Part shown: positions 1-8,688 of the stretch, one piece after another
Layout: every line of letters starts with the position of its first letter
Numbering within the stretch: the stretch's first letter is position 1
Source: a virus
DNA: 24,148 nucleotides
Strand: one strand, 5' to 3'
IMG/VR virus record: IMGVR_UViG_3300030382_000774
Coordinates: 1 to 24,148 of that record
The notes under the pieces: generated by a model
Told to the model about the DNA's origin: nothing
The model's input: the letters and a program-made list of their open reading frames with translations, nothing else
Database searches by the model: none
Position numbers and translations under genes: made by a program

Positions 1-1
1 T

Positions 2-3000
2 GATTATAAGACTGCCTCTAGAGAAGGGACAGACAATATATCTCGCCCAAGTTTTACTGGAAGAGCTCTACAAATGTCAGAGTTTATGGAAGGGAAAGAA
101 GATACATTAGGATATCCTAGAGCAGTTAGGCAAGACATAACTCCGAGTGAATTACAGGAAAGTGATTTCGGCAAGGTAATGGGAAATTATAAATTTTGGG
201 GGATGGATACGAGGCGTGGAATAGAAAGCAAAGTTATAAAGATGCATTATGGATTGCCTATTAAAACAAGAGAGGCACAAGGTCTTACTACACGCCCTAT
301 GTCTTTTCAAGAAATTGCCGATGAGATTAATCAGGGAGTTACATACGATACTTTACGTGGAAGAGCAGAAGTTAAAAAAAGGGGATATACAGCAGCTAAT
401 ATAAAATCAATATTACTTGCTGGATTAAATAGAAAGTACGTTAGAAAAACTATACCTTCAGATTGGACTAGATATGGCTCCGACAGAAGACCCGGAAAGT
501 TTACGATTGAACCCCGTAAGGGTTCTCTTAAGGAAAGTCATTGGGCACAGTTTGATGAGCTTTCAAAGCAATTAGAACATCAAACTTATAAGATAGAGTT
601 TCCTGCCTATGCAGATGATTTAAGGTATGCATTTAATAATTCAACTAGAAGAGAATTATTAGATATCCTTCAAGCAGAGCGTGGTGAGTTAAGGGCATTT
701 CGGGATTTAAACTCAAATAGAGCAAACGCATTAGAAAAAGATTTAGTGCGAATGCTAGAAGATAAAGGTCCAATGGAAACTGCCGAAAGGTTGGTCCGAA
801 CAGCAGTTAATGAATTGGAAACTGAAGGTTCTTATATGTTTGAGTATGGAGCATTAAGTGAAAATTTTCCAAAAGCCTTACAGGTAAATATATTTGATGA
901 TCAATTATCTATAGGAGATCACCTAAAGTTATTTGGGTTAGCAGATAGTAGGGCTAAATCAGAAAGACAATTATTATTAAATGCTTTATCAGAACTAGTA
1001 TTACAGAACGGACATAATAAAAGATTATTAGATAGAAAAGTTATAGATAGTTCAACTGGTTTAAATGATTTAATTAAACTGGTTCCTAATAAAACTGGAT
1101 ATACTACAACTAATACTGCAATTCATTTTGGTGAAAATGTATTACATGACGGCAACGGAAAACTAACTGACTTCGCTAAATCAATAGGGTGGAAGACTCC
1201 ACCTAAATATAAGCACTCTGCTAGGAATGCTTCTGAAGCATTTAGTATGGGGACACATAGATTGTTCCAGTTAAACGATCAGGTTCCTCCTACTGGCAAA
1301 GTAAAAGGAATGACAGATTTCACAAGAGATGGTAGTTATGTTATACGAGCTACAAAAGCTGCTGACTTTCTTACATTCTCCCACGAATTAGGTCATGTAT
1401 TTAGAAGAGAGCTAAGCGAAGAACAATTAACTGTAGCTGGTGAGTTTGCTATGGGCAAACGAGCTTTCGGAGAACTAGAAAATAAGAATTTATGGAGTAG
1501 AGCAGCAGAAGAAAAGTTTGCATATGAGTTTCAAAGGTATATAGAAACTGGATACGCTCCATCTGAACAGGTAAGAGGAGTATTTGAAAACTTTAAAGAA
1601 TGGATACGTATGGTAGTTCGTGCTATTAAGGGAACACCTATGTTAGATAACTTTAATCCTGAATTAAAGGTATTATTTGACGATATAACTAGACCTTATA
1701 CCCCATCTCAAGCAAAGATACGTAATAATCTACCTGATGAACTCGTAGGTTCTGCTAATAATTTCTATGGCATTAGAGAAAATACTGTAAGAGCTGCAAC
1801 TTCTGGTAATGATGGAATATCTAATAGGTTATTTCAAACTACAGAAGCTCTTGAACCTGAAACAGTTAAACCTCCTGTAGAACTTTTATCTTCTTTAACA
1901 GAAATAGAAGAAGTAATAGCGGTTAATCTAAAAGACCCAAGTAAATTAGCCTTGCTTCCGGGTATTAAACAATTCTTGAGTAGATTTAATCCTTCAGCTA
2001 TAGCGAATGACCCATTAAATAAATCTTTAATAGCACTTAATATGCTTGAAGAAGAGGGTAAACAGAAAGCACAGATAGCTTTTACTAGACTAGGAAGACT
2101 TGGCAGTCAGGAAAAAATCTTTGGTTCTCTACAAGGAGAAGAAGCTGTTGTTGGTAAAGCAGGCTCTTTAGATGAAGGACCACTTAGGGGCTTCTTCCTT
2201 AATGATATTAGGTCTAATCCATCTGATCCACGATGGGCATCAAAGCTAAACGCTAAACAAATAGAGTGGATTAGAGTAGCTAATGAGCTTGAAGAAGCTA
2301 AGCTCGCTATGTTTAGAGCAGAAGGTATAGACATTAATACTCTTGATGTAGAAGAAGGTGGATACTACGCAGGTAGGCGTGTAATGGGAAAGGTATTTAC
2401 TGATGGGGAAATAATGGATGTCGCTATTATTGGTGGTCCTTCAAGACCCGGAACCAGAACATCTCAGGAAAAGAGAAGATACTTTGATACTGCTGAGGAA
2501 GCAGCAGCAGCAGGATATAGGTATCTTGATGAGGACGAAACACTTAACTTAAATCTAACTGGTGCATATAGAAGGGCAGCACAGAAAAGATTTATTGATT
2601 ACATAACTAACAATGTTGTATATACACGATCTACTGGTGCACCAGATGAAGTAATAACTAATAGGGCATTAGCTACAAGAAGATTAGATATGGCTAATAA
2701 ACTAATGGATGAATTACAACGTGCTAAACGTGGTGGAACCATGAGTGCACAGACCAAAAAGTCTATAGAAAATATTCTTCCAGAAGTAGAAGGTATGTTA
2801 GATGATGTATCTCGTATTACATTACAACAGTTAGTTAAAGCTGGTCAGGTAGCTGCTGACCAGCCAGTTAGTTTTGTTCCTAGAAAGGGAATGATTAAAG
2901 CTCTATTTAAAAGAGTTAAAGAACTAGAAGATGAAATAGCTATTCTAGAAGAAACTGGACAAGCGGTTCCCCCTGAAACTGTTGATGCTTTAAATACTAT

Positions 3001-5335
3001 GAAGAGGAAACTTGGTTTCCAAAAGTATGCAATAGGTCAGGCATATGAAACGTATAAAGAGACAGGAACCTTTGAATATACATTTAGTAGAGCAGCAACA
3101 TCTATTCTTGTAGAAGATAGAGTTGGTGCTATAGACGAACTCTTACAGCTTGTAAGAGGAAAGGCGTATCAACATACAGTAGGTAAAAATACATATACAA
3201 AATATCGTGGTGGATTAATATCTGATTTAAAAGCAGAAAAGTTTGAAGCAGATGCAGCTTTTGCTGATGCTAGAGATATGCTATCAACTGCCAAGTTAAC
3301 TGAAGGTAGCCTTGCAGGTAGTATTCCTGCATTTACAGGAAAGATATTTACTACAGATCAACCTACTAACCTAGGAATGATTAGAGATTCTTCTGGCAAT
3401 ATGAGGAAGATGCGTGGTTCTGATGTAGCAGAAATAATTGGGCAATCTATTGTTAACGATAAAGAGTTTTACGATGTATTAAATACTATCAATACAGTTA
3501 ACTCTGCATCTCGATTCTTTATGTTAGCTGGTGATGCTTCTCTATTTGGAATTCAATTATTATTCTTATCTGGTCAGGCTGTAAGACATCCAACAATGCT
3601 GCCAAAAGTAATGAAGGGATTTATTAATGCAGCTATAAGTCCTGAGTATCACCAGAATCTTATTCATCAGAATAGAGAACTATTAAATAGAAATCCCGGA
3701 GTACTTACTTCTATACAAGGTACAGAGTTTACAGAGTTTGCTAGGCAGATGACACGGGCTGGCTTTGTTAGGGCAAAGCCAGTACGTATGGCTAGAGATG
3801 TAGCTACTGCTATCCCCGGAGGAACTCTAGCAGGTCGTGGGTATATGGGATTCTTTAAATCTTCACAAAGAGCTTTTGAATCAGCTATGGATACAGCAGG
3901 TATAGAGCTACTTAAGATATATGACAGTAAGCCTGAGTTTGCTGATCCTGCTAAGAGACAGGAGATGGCAGACTTTATTAATGAAATTAGAGGACTTGCC
4001 AATCCAGCTAGGTTAGGCGTTACAACTAAACAAAGACAGTATGAAACTGCAGCTTTACTAGCACCTAGATATAACAGGGCTATTGCAGCATTAATAACAG
4101 ACCTTGGTCGTGGTGGAGTAAGAGGTAACTTGGCTAGAAAGAATTTAACTGCTGGAATAGCTTCTGTAATGGCTATGTCTATAGGTATTTCTATAGCACA
4201 GGGTGAAGATGTAAATGAAATAGCAGAACATTTTAACTGGCATAGTGACAAGTTCTTTACTTGGACTATGAATGGTCAGCAAATTGGATTTGGTACTAAG
4301 GTTAGATCATTAGTAAAACTAGCTGCATCTATAGAGGCTACTGTAGGTGATGATGAAGAAGTAGATTTATTTAAACTCAGTATGGATAACCCTATAGTTA
4401 GATTTGCTAGAGGTAATATGGCTCCAGTTATAGGAGATACAGTCAGTATATTAAATGGCAGGTCTTATCTTGGTGATCCTGTATGGGGAGATAAGCCTTG
4501 GGATATTGGTGGACATATTAAGACTATGCCTATATGGGCACAGTCTATAGTAATGGAAGATGGTAATGTTGGACAAAGAACTACTAGAGGATTAGTAGAG
4601 TTCTTTGGCGGTAGGGCATATCCTGAAGGATCATGGCAAATACTTAATAACTATGCAAAAGATAAAGTAGGTATTGATTATTCAGACTTAGAACCATTTG
4701 AACGTAGGATGTTAAGAGAAGTATTGGGATCAGAGCTAGACCCTATATTAGCTGAACGTGTATATAGGGGAGATAAGAATGCACAGTACTGGTTACAATT
4801 AAAAGCATTAGATGAAGAAAGATATCAAGCTGAAATAATGTTACTAAATGGATTCTATAATCCAAAAGCTAATCCTGAGTTTCTTATTGGTGGAGCCAAT
4901 ACATTAAGAGAACAGTTTAGTCAGGTACAAAATACTTACTCTTTAAATAGAGCAGCGTTAAATAAACAATTCGGTATGTATCAGGATGATGCTGAATACG
5001 ATAAAGATAATCCAGCAGGTCATGTATTAACTGAGTGGTATAACTTATTCGATAAGGCAACCAATCCTAATAGTGGAGTGTTTGATCCCATTAGATTAAA
5101 TGCATTACAACAAGCATTCTGGAAACGACTGACACCTAACGGACAGTCATTTGCGGATTATCATGGTTACATAATTAGAAATACATCTAATACTAGGCAT
5201 CCCGATGCGTACTATAATTTATTATCACGATCTACCGTACAAAGATGGAGTCAATCTGAAAATGCTAGGAAAGAATTCTTAAACAACAGGGGTAACTGGG
5301 CAAGTATATTGGACAATAGTATGTTATCTAGATAA
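2..5335 (+). CDS. Giant virion-associated protein with HExxH metallopeptidase motif (5' partial)
   Basis: The frame is open from base 2 with no stop before the first ATG at 74, so the gene very likely starts outside the window; 1777 residues are visible, 1753 of them from ATG 74. Counting from ATG 74, a zinc-peptidase motif HELGH lies at residues 437-441, preceded by a hydrophobic run (FLTFS). Residues about 76-97 look like a small helix-turn-helix (SFQEIADEINQG). Hydrophobic stretches occur near 1147-1170 and 1358-1380; the rest is mostly charged and helical. Phage proteins of this size placed just before scaffold and capsid genes are typically polyvalent or internal virion proteins ejected into the host; that role is inferred from size, motif and position. 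A tape-measure role is less likely, because that gene normally follows the capsid and tail-tube genes. Codon use is AT-rich (many TTA and AGA). Confidence 0.6.
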   Translation, partial: DYKTASREGTDNISRPSFTGRALQMSEFMEGKEDTLGYPRAVRQDITPSELQESDFGKVMGNYKFWGMDTRRGIESKVIKMHYGLPIKTREAQGLTTRPMSFQEIADEINQGVTYDTLRGRAEVKKRGYTAANIKSILLAGLNRKYVRKTIPSDWTRYGSDRRPGKFTIEPRKGSLKESHWAQFDELSKQLEHQTYKIEFPAYADDLRYAFNNSTRRELLDILQAERGELRAFRDLNSNRANALEKDLVRMLEDKGPMETAERLVRTAVNELETEGSYMFEYGALSENFPKALQVNIFDDQLSIGDHLKLFGLADSRAKSERQLLLNALSELVLQNGHNKRLLDRKVIDSSTGLNDLIKLVPNKTGYTTTNTAIHFGENVLHDGNGKLTDFAKSIGWKTPPKYKHSARNASEAFSMGTHRLFQLNDQVPPTGKVKGMTDFTRDGSYVIRATKAADFLTFSHELGHVFRRELSEEQLTVAGEFAMGKRAFGELENKNLWSRAAEEKFAYEFQRYIETGYAPSEQVRGVFENFKEWIRMVVRAIKGTPMLDNFNPELKVLFDDITRPYTPSQAKIRNNLPDELVGSANNFYGIRENTVRAATSGNDGISNRLFQTTEALEPETVKPPVELLSSLTEIEEVIAVNLKDPSKLALLPGIKQFLSRFNPSAIANDPLNKSLIALNMLEEEGKQKAQIAFTRLGRLGSQEKIFGSLQGEEAVVGKAGSLDEGPLRGFFLNDIRSNPSDPRWASKLNAKQIEWIRVANELEEAKLAMFRAEGIDINTLDVEEGGYYAGRRVMGKVFTDGEIMDVAIIGGPSRPGTRTSQEKRRYFDTAEEAAAAGYRYLDEDETLNLNLTGAYRRAAQKRFIDYITNNVVYTRSTGAPDEVITNRALATRRLDMANKLMDELQRAKRGGTMSAQTKKSIENILPEVEGMLDDVSRITLQQLVKAGQVAADQPVSFVPRKGMIKALFKRVKELEDEIAILEETGQAVPPETVDALNTMKRKLGFQKYAIGQAYETYKETGTFEYTFSRAATSILVEDRVGAIDELLQLVRGKAYQHTVGKNTYTKYRGGLISDLKAEKFEADAAFADARDMLSTAKLTEGSLAGSIPAFTGKIFTTDQPTNLGMIRDSSGNMRKMRGSDVAEIIGQSIVNDKEFYDVLNTINTVNSASRFFMLAGDASLFGIQLLFLSGQAVRHPTMLPKVMKGFINAAISPEYHQNLIHQNRELLNRNPGVLTSIQGTEFTEFARQMTRAGFVRAKPVRMARDVATAIPGGTLAGRGYMGFFKSSQRAFESAMDTAGIELLKIYDSKPEFADPAKRQEMADFINEIRGLANPARLGVTTKQRQYETAALLAPRYNRAIAALITDLGRGGVRGNLARKNLTAGIASVMAMSIGISIAQGEDVNEIAEHFNWHSDKFFTWTMNGQQIGFGTKVRSLVKLAASIEATVGDDEEVDLFKLSMDNPIVRFARGNMAPVIGDTVSILNGRSYLGDPVWGDKPWDIGGHIKTMPIWAQSIVMEDGNVGQRTTRGLVEFFGGRAYPEGSWQILNNYAKDKVGIDYSDLEPFERRMLREVLGSELDPILAERVYRGDKNAQYWLQLKALDEERYQAEIMLLNGFYNPKANPEFLIGGANTLREQFSQVQNTYSLNRAALNKQFGMYQDDAEYDKDNPAGHVLTEWYNLFDKATNPNSGVFDPIRLNALQQAFWKRLTPNGQSFADYHGYIIRNTSNTRHPDAYYNLLSRSTVQRWSQSENARKEFLNNRGNWASILDNSMLSR
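703..714 (+). repeat. Dispersed palindrome, copy 1 (2 mismatches)
   Basis: GGATTTAAACTC followed by AAAT; the right half and AA flank match the consensus GAGTTTAAACTC-AA. It lies inside the giant gene and is read there as D-L-N-S-N. This is the weakest of the nine copies listed. Confidence 0.45.
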
Positions 5336-5339
5336 TATA

Positions 5340-5368
5340 TTGACATCGGAGTTTAAATTCAACATAAT
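5340..5368 (+). promoter_or_regulatory. Near-consensus sigma70-type promoter before the scaffold gene
   Basis: TTGACA at 5340-5345, a 17-bp spacer, then CATAAT at 5363-5368 (5 of 6 to TATAAT). It sits in the short gap between the giant gene (stop 5333-5335) and the scaffold gene. A dispersed palindrome copy fills the spacer. Caveat: the expected transcription start near 5375 lies after the GGAG ribosome site at 5370-5373, so a transcript from here would be nearly leaderless. Boxes are seen; activity is inferred. Confidence 0.45.
5349..5360 (+). repeat. Dispersed palindrome, copy 2 (1 mismatch, intergenic)
   Basis: GAGTTTAAATTC followed by AA, one change from GAGTTTAAACTC. It lies wholly between the -35 and -10 boxes of the candidate promoter, the classic place for a repressor operator. 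Confidence 0.6.
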
Positions 5369-5369
5369 C

Positions 5370-5373
5370 GGAG
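5370..5373 (+). promoter_or_regulatory. Ribosome binding site deciding the scaffold start
   Basis: GGAG, 5 bases before ATG 5379. It favours this ATG over the upstream TTG at 5340. Confidence 0.6.
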
Positions 5374-5378
5374 ATACT

Positions 5379-6119
5379 ATGACAACCCAATCAGAGCTAC
5401 CATTAGATGAACCTGTAGATAATCCTGAACAAAGTACCTATACTGAGTATGGTGCGGAGCAGGAAACTCCAGTAGATTCTGATAACGCTTCTCAGACTAC
5501 TGATACCTCCATAGGGACTAACGCTGCAGTTGAAAATACTCCGACAGCAGAACAGCCTGCTCCGACACCTTCTCCTGTAGCTTCTGAAGAGCAACAGAGA
5601 TTAATACAGGAAAGAGCAGAACTAGTTGCCCAACAAGAACGAGATAGAACTATCCGTGACCTTGAGAACGAAGCGATCCAGATGGAAAGAAATCTAATGG
5701 ATCAAGGCTTAACTCAGAATGAAGCTCAAACCCAAACACAGACTCATTTAGAAGGTCGTGTTAAACAAATACAACAAGAGCAACAGTATCAACAACAGAT
5801 ACAGGTTGACCAAGGAAAGCGAAATGCTTCTGTGCATTTTGCTAAACAATATAATTTAGGTATTGATGCATTAGCTAGATTAGAACAAGCTCAGACTCCT
5901 ACAGAAATGAAGGCAATAGCTGAGAATATGTCTAACATGGCAAAGCTAGAAAAGGAAAATGCGGAACTCAAAGCAAGACTTGCACCACAGCAGTCCTTTG
6001 ATACTAATACTCCTACTCCTGCAGCAGCCACTAATGAGGATAGACTCCTAGATGCTTATCTAGGTGGTGATAGATCAGAAGCTGCTACGAAAGCTGCAGC
6101 CAAGTTGCTAGGAATATAA
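5379..6119 (+). CDS. Probable capsid scaffolding protein
   Basis: The product (246 aa) is very rich in Gln, Glu, Thr and Pro. Residues 1-70 are acidic and disordered-looking. Residues about 75-150 form a long Gln/Glu/Arg coiled-coil-like stretch, and a second helical segment follows before an Ala-rich C-terminus. This make-up and the position directly before the major capsid gene are typical of phage scaffolding proteins, which guide prohead assembly and then leave. I chose ATG 5379 because GGAG at 5370-5373 lies 5 bases ahead of it; a TTG at 5340 would add 13 residues but has no ribosome site. The stop overlaps the capsid gene's Shine-Dalgarno sequence, so the two are probably translated together. 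Assignment rests on composition and context, not on a motif. Confidence 0.7.
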   Translation: MTTQSELPLDEPVDNPEQSTYTEYGAEQETPVDSDNASQTTDTSIGTNAAVENTPTAEQPAPTPSPVASEEQQRLIQERAELVAQQERDRTIRDLENEAIQMERNLMDQGLTQNEAQTQTQTHLEGRVKQIQQEQQYQQQIQVDQGKRNASVHFAKQYNLGIDALARLEQAQTPTEMKAIAENMSNMAKLEKENAELKARLAPQQSFDTNTPTPAAATNEDRLLDAYLGGDRSEAATKAAAKLLGI

Positions 6120-6125
6120 GGAGGG
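6118..6125 (+). promoter_or_regulatory. Strong ribosome binding site of the capsid gene
   Basis: AAGGAGGG, nearly the full anti-16S complement, 4 bases before ATG 6130 and overlapping the scaffold stop codon. The strength fits a protein needed in hundreds of copies. Confidence 0.75.
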
Positions 6126-6129
6126 CGTA

Positions 6130-6996
6130 ATGGCTCAAACCGCAACTACTGGTAATCTGGAGAAGGCTCAGAAAACTATTATAGCCACAGCTCGTTACAC
6201 CGAAGAGCATAACGCTCCAGCTATGGCATTGATAGAATCAATGAACCTACCCAGAGGAGCCAGAAACGTAACCGTTCCGAAGGTTGGACAGATGTCCATG
6301 AGTGACCTGACTGATGGTCAGGACATTATTGACGAAGAAGAGATTGGTATGACTACTGTCGATCTGACAGCTAGTGAAGTCGGGGCTAAGATTATCCTGA
6401 CAGACAAGCTGGTACGACAGATGTCCCAGAATGTGTTCTCCATTATCGGGCGACAGCTTGGTGAAGGTATGGCACGAAAGAAAGATACAGATGTACATGC
6501 TCTGTATTCTGGTCTGAATGGTGGCACTACTCTTGGTGTTGCTGGTGGAACTGTAACACTTGCGAAGATTGCTGGTGCTATTGCTTATACCAAAGCTAAC
6601 AAGTTTGGTACTCAGACATATATACTTCAGCATCCTAATGCTGTATATCAGATAGCTGCTACTGCTGTAACAGCATCTACTACGTATCCAGTACCTGCTG
6701 GATGGTCATCCGATTTGCTAGGAAATTTCTTTAGTGGTCTAAGACCTTTAAATGGAGTACCAATATTTGAAGATGGAAATCTCTCAGTCGACTCTAGTGA
6801 CGATGCTGTTGGCGTTATTGCTGATAAGTCTGCTCTCGTGGTACTTAACTCGGTAGATACTAGAACAGAGAGACAAAGAGATGTATCTCTTAGGGCTACT
6901 GAAGTTGTAATGACTGCTGACTATGGAGTGTTTGAACTAGATGACAGTCGAGGAGCACCTTTGACATATGATGCTTCTGCCCCTGCAACAAGTTAA
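6130..6996 (+). CDS. Major capsid protein, HK97-like fold
   Basis: The product (288 aa) would form the icosahedral head. Length, the position after a scaffold gene, and the pattern of an N-terminal helical arm (residues 1-40), a beta-rich section with DLTDGQDI (about 60) and a C-terminal P-domain-like half fit compact HK97-type capsid proteins. The segment SEVGAKIILTDKLVRQMSQ (about 82-100) looks like the spine-helix region. The first 450 bases use CTG, CAG, GTC and ATC far more than the neighbouring genes, which prefer TTA and AGA; that fits high expression or a separate origin. The gene follows the strongest ribosome site in the head region. The fold is inferred from pattern and context; no catalytic motif exists to check. 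Confidence 0.78.
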   Translation: MAQTATTGNLEKAQKTIIATARYTEEHNAPAMALIESMNLPRGARNVTVPKVGQMSMSDLTDGQDIIDEEEIGMTTVDLTASEVGAKIILTDKLVRQMSQNVFSIIGRQLGEGMARKKDTDVHALYSGLNGGTTLGVAGGTVTLAKIAGAIAYTKANKFGTQTYILQHPNAVYQIAATAVTASTTYPVPAGWSSDLLGNFFSGLRPLNGVPIFEDGNLSVDSSDDAVGVIADKSALVVLNSVDTRTERQRDVSLRATEVVMTADYGVFELDDSRGAPLTYDASAPATS

Positions 6997-7006
6997 GGAA
7001 TAAATT

Positions 7007-7339
7007 ATGGTTAGCTTTAGGGATCGAAAGACTACAAGACAAGAGCTGGTTGGTGCTGGTTATTCTTGGGAGTATCTGGATACATGGCAACCAAAGACAG
7101 TCTTATACAGACATGCCGATGGTTTAAACGTAGAAGGAGTAGTAGTTCATCCTCATGGCTCAACTGTTGAAGGTGTACCGGGGAACCCTGACTATGTTCT
7201 TAAAAAAGCAAAGATAGGGTTCTTCCCGTACCCACCGAATGAACATTGTAATTGTGAGTGGTGTGTGGAAAGAGTTGTAAAGATTGACCGAGACTCTTCT
7301 ACATCCGAGAAAACTAAATCGGACAATCGCAGGACATAG
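7007..7339 (+). CDS. Small CxC/CxxC protein of unknown function
   Basis: The product (110 aa) is not recognised. Its N-terminus is basic (FRDRKTTRQELVGAG), the middle is beta-like (about 35-75), and near residue 83 there is HCNCEWC, a C-x-C-x-x-C cluster with a preceding His that could bind zinc. The tail is short, charged and Ser/Lys-rich. AAGGA at 6995-6999 lies 7 bases before the ATG. Its place between capsid and decoration genes suggests a head-associated or assembly role, but nothing in the sequence proves it. Confidence 0.55.
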   Translation: MVSFRDRKTTRQELVGAGYSWEYLDTWQPKTVLYRHADGLNVEGVVVHPHGSTVEGVPGNPDYVLKKAKIGFFPYPPNEHCNCEWCVERVVKIDRDSSTSEKTKSDNRRT

Positions 7340-7363
7340 AGCCTGTTCAAATAAATAACCTTT

Positions 7364-7370
7364 AAGGAGG
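7364..7370 (+). promoter_or_regulatory. Strong ribosome binding site (AAGGAGG)
   Basis: AAGGAGG, 6 bases before ATG 7377 but only 3 before GTG 7374, so it favours the ATG. The strength is in line with an abundant virion protein. Confidence 0.75.
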
Positions 7371-7376
7371 TTTGTG

Positions 7377-8129
7377 ATGGCATTTCCGCTAACAGTAAAC
7401 TTAGCTTATGGAATGGAAAAGAAGGAAACTTCTGACCAAAGACATAAGTTAGGAACAAGAGCTACAACTCCAGATGGTAGAGTTTTCTACTATTCTGAAG
7501 CTAGTGGTACAGATATTTCTCGTGGTGGTAACGTAGTTAATGGTATAGCTGCAGTAGCAGCACACGACATGGACTTAGTAGCTGCCGCTGCATCCGCAGC
7601 AGCAACTTCATTTACTACTACTACTTCTCTAACAACAACCAAAGACCAATATAAAGATGCATATGTATATATGAATGATGGTCCGGGTGAAGGAGAAATA
7701 TATAGAATTAAGTCTAATACTGCTGTGTCTGGTGCGGCTGGTCTATCTATAACTATTGATGAAGAAGATGGACTTGTAACAGCATTAACTACAGCAACTA
7801 GATTTGGAATAATGTACAGTCCTTATAAAGATATACATATTGTTGATGGTAATGGCACACCTACTACAGGTGTTGTTGGTGTAACTACCGCACCTGTAAC
7901 AGCAGATTACTTTTGCTGGGTACAAACTTCCGGTCCCGCGGCTGTTCTCATGGGAGCGCAAGTTGCAATAGTTGGTGATGGTATTGCTATTTCTCAGCAA
8001 GATGAGGATGGTACAGTAGAGCGAACTGATTACTCAGATGAATCCGACCTTGTAAATCTTGGTCATGCTATGGGTATAGCTGCTGTAGCAACTGACTACC
8101 AATGGGTAATGTTGAATATTAGAAATTAA
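7377..8129 (+). CDS. Probable capsid decoration / head structural protein
   Basis: The product (250 aa) is rich in Ala, Thr and Gly with almost no long helices. It opens with a segment near residues 20-45 (KLGTRATTPDGRVFYYSEAS) of a type I recall from phage head or decoration proteins. An Ala-rich patch (about 60-80) is followed by alternating beta segments to the end. The very strong ribosome site and the place two genes after the major capsid gene suggest an abundant particle protein, such as a head decoration or head-fibre protein. A GTG at 7374 directly precedes the ATG and cannot be fully excluded as the start. The stop overlaps the next ATG as TAATG. Confidence 0.55.
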   Translation: MAFPLTVNLAYGMEKKETSDQRHKLGTRATTPDGRVFYYSEASGTDISRGGNVVNGIAAVAAHDMDLVAAAASAAATSFTTTTSLTTTKDQYKDAYVYMNDGPGEGEIYRIKSNTAVSGAAGLSITIDEEDGLVTALTTATRFGIMYSPYKDIHIVDGNGTPTTGVVGVTTAPVTADYFCWVQTSGPAAVLMGAQVAIVGDGIAISQQDEDGTVERTDYSDESDLVNLGHAMGIAAVATDYQWVMLNIRN

Positions 8130-8488
8130 TGGTTGAACTGTGGACTCCTCAAGGATCGGCACTTACCTCTACTATTACAGGTGGAAATAATACTGAGACA
8201 GGGGAGTCCATTACTATTCATACCTTTCACTTTCATGACAAGGAGAGTGGAAGGCGATCCGTTATAAAGATACCTGCTGACTCGTCAGTCTCTCAATCTC
8301 ATATAGAAGATATGGCAGCTCAAGCATTTGAAAGCTGGTTAATAGAAGTTAAAGCTAAGGGCAAAGTTAATAAGCCTACCCCTGAGCAGAGAAAAGAAGT
8401 TGGTAAAGCTATAAGAGAGTTTAGAGAATACGCTGAAAAGCGTAGAGAAAGTACAAACAATAAGAGGTATTATAAAGGATTAACATGA
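8129..8488 (+). CDS. Hypothetical head-region protein (119 aa)
   Basis: Not recognised. The N-terminal half (residues 1-60) is beta-like with a His-rich run TIHTFHFHDKE; the C-terminal half (about 65-119) is helical and strongly basic (EQRKEVGKAIREFREYAEKR). The start ATG overlaps the previous stop (TAATG) and no clear ribosome site precedes it, so translation probably depends on re-initiation. The stop overlaps the next start as ATGA. Position suggests a minor head or head-completion protein. Confidence 0.55.
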   Translation: MVELWTPQGSALTSTITGGNNTETGESITIHTFHFHDKESGRRSVIKIPADSSVSQSHIEDMAAQAFESWLIEVKAKGKVNKPTPEQRKEVGKAIREFREYAEKRRESTNNKRYYKGLT

Positions 8489-8679
8489 TAGAACCTACAG
8501 TAGAAGATATTAATGCAGTACTGCAAAGTAATCCACAAGCTGTACAACAGCTTCAGATAGTTACTTTAACTAGAACAGTTAGAGAACAAGAAGAAGAAAT
8601 AAAACAATTAAAAGAACAGTTAGAAACTAGCTCTAAGAATGGCAAAGGAAACGCCAAAGAATTAGAAAAAGTTACATAG
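8485..8679 (+). CDS. Small coiled-coil protein (64 aa)
   Basis: The product has an N-terminal helix (residues 1-25) followed by a heptad-like Glu/Gln/Leu coiled coil (about 30-50: REQEEEIKQLKEQLETS) and a short Lys-rich tail. ATGA overlap with the previous gene and AAGGA just upstream support the start. Function unknown; its size and helicity would suit an assembly chaperone or linker, which is inference only. Confidence 0.55.
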   Translation: MIEPTVEDINAVLQSNPQAVQQLQIVTLTRTVREQEEEIKQLKEQLETSSKNGKGNAKELEKVT

Positions 8680-8682
8680 GAG
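8678..8682 (+). promoter_or_regulatory. Ribosome binding site supporting a TTG start
   Basis: AGGAG, 6 bases before TTG 8689, overlapping the previous stop codon (8677-8679). No ATG or GTG competes nearby. Confidence 0.65.
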
Positions 8683-8688
8683 TCTGTC

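Noticed and set aside
3667-4251. Minus-strand open frame of 194 codons inside the giant gene
   Set aside because: It mirrors a well-supported + strand gene, lacks a ribosome site and gives a low-complexity Ser/Ala/Leu protein.
4367-4378. TTTAAACTCA in the giant gene
   Set aside because: Only the right half of the palindrome is present (three mismatches on the left) and the flank is AG.
7131-7140. Another GTTTAAAC core (GGTTTAAACG)
   Set aside because: Only the central eight bases match; the flanks and the AA are missing, so it is not counted as a copy.
8129-8679. Possible frameshifted tail chaperone pair (119 and 64 aa)
   Set aside because: The genes overlap by ATGA, each has its own start, and no slippery run lies at the overlap.
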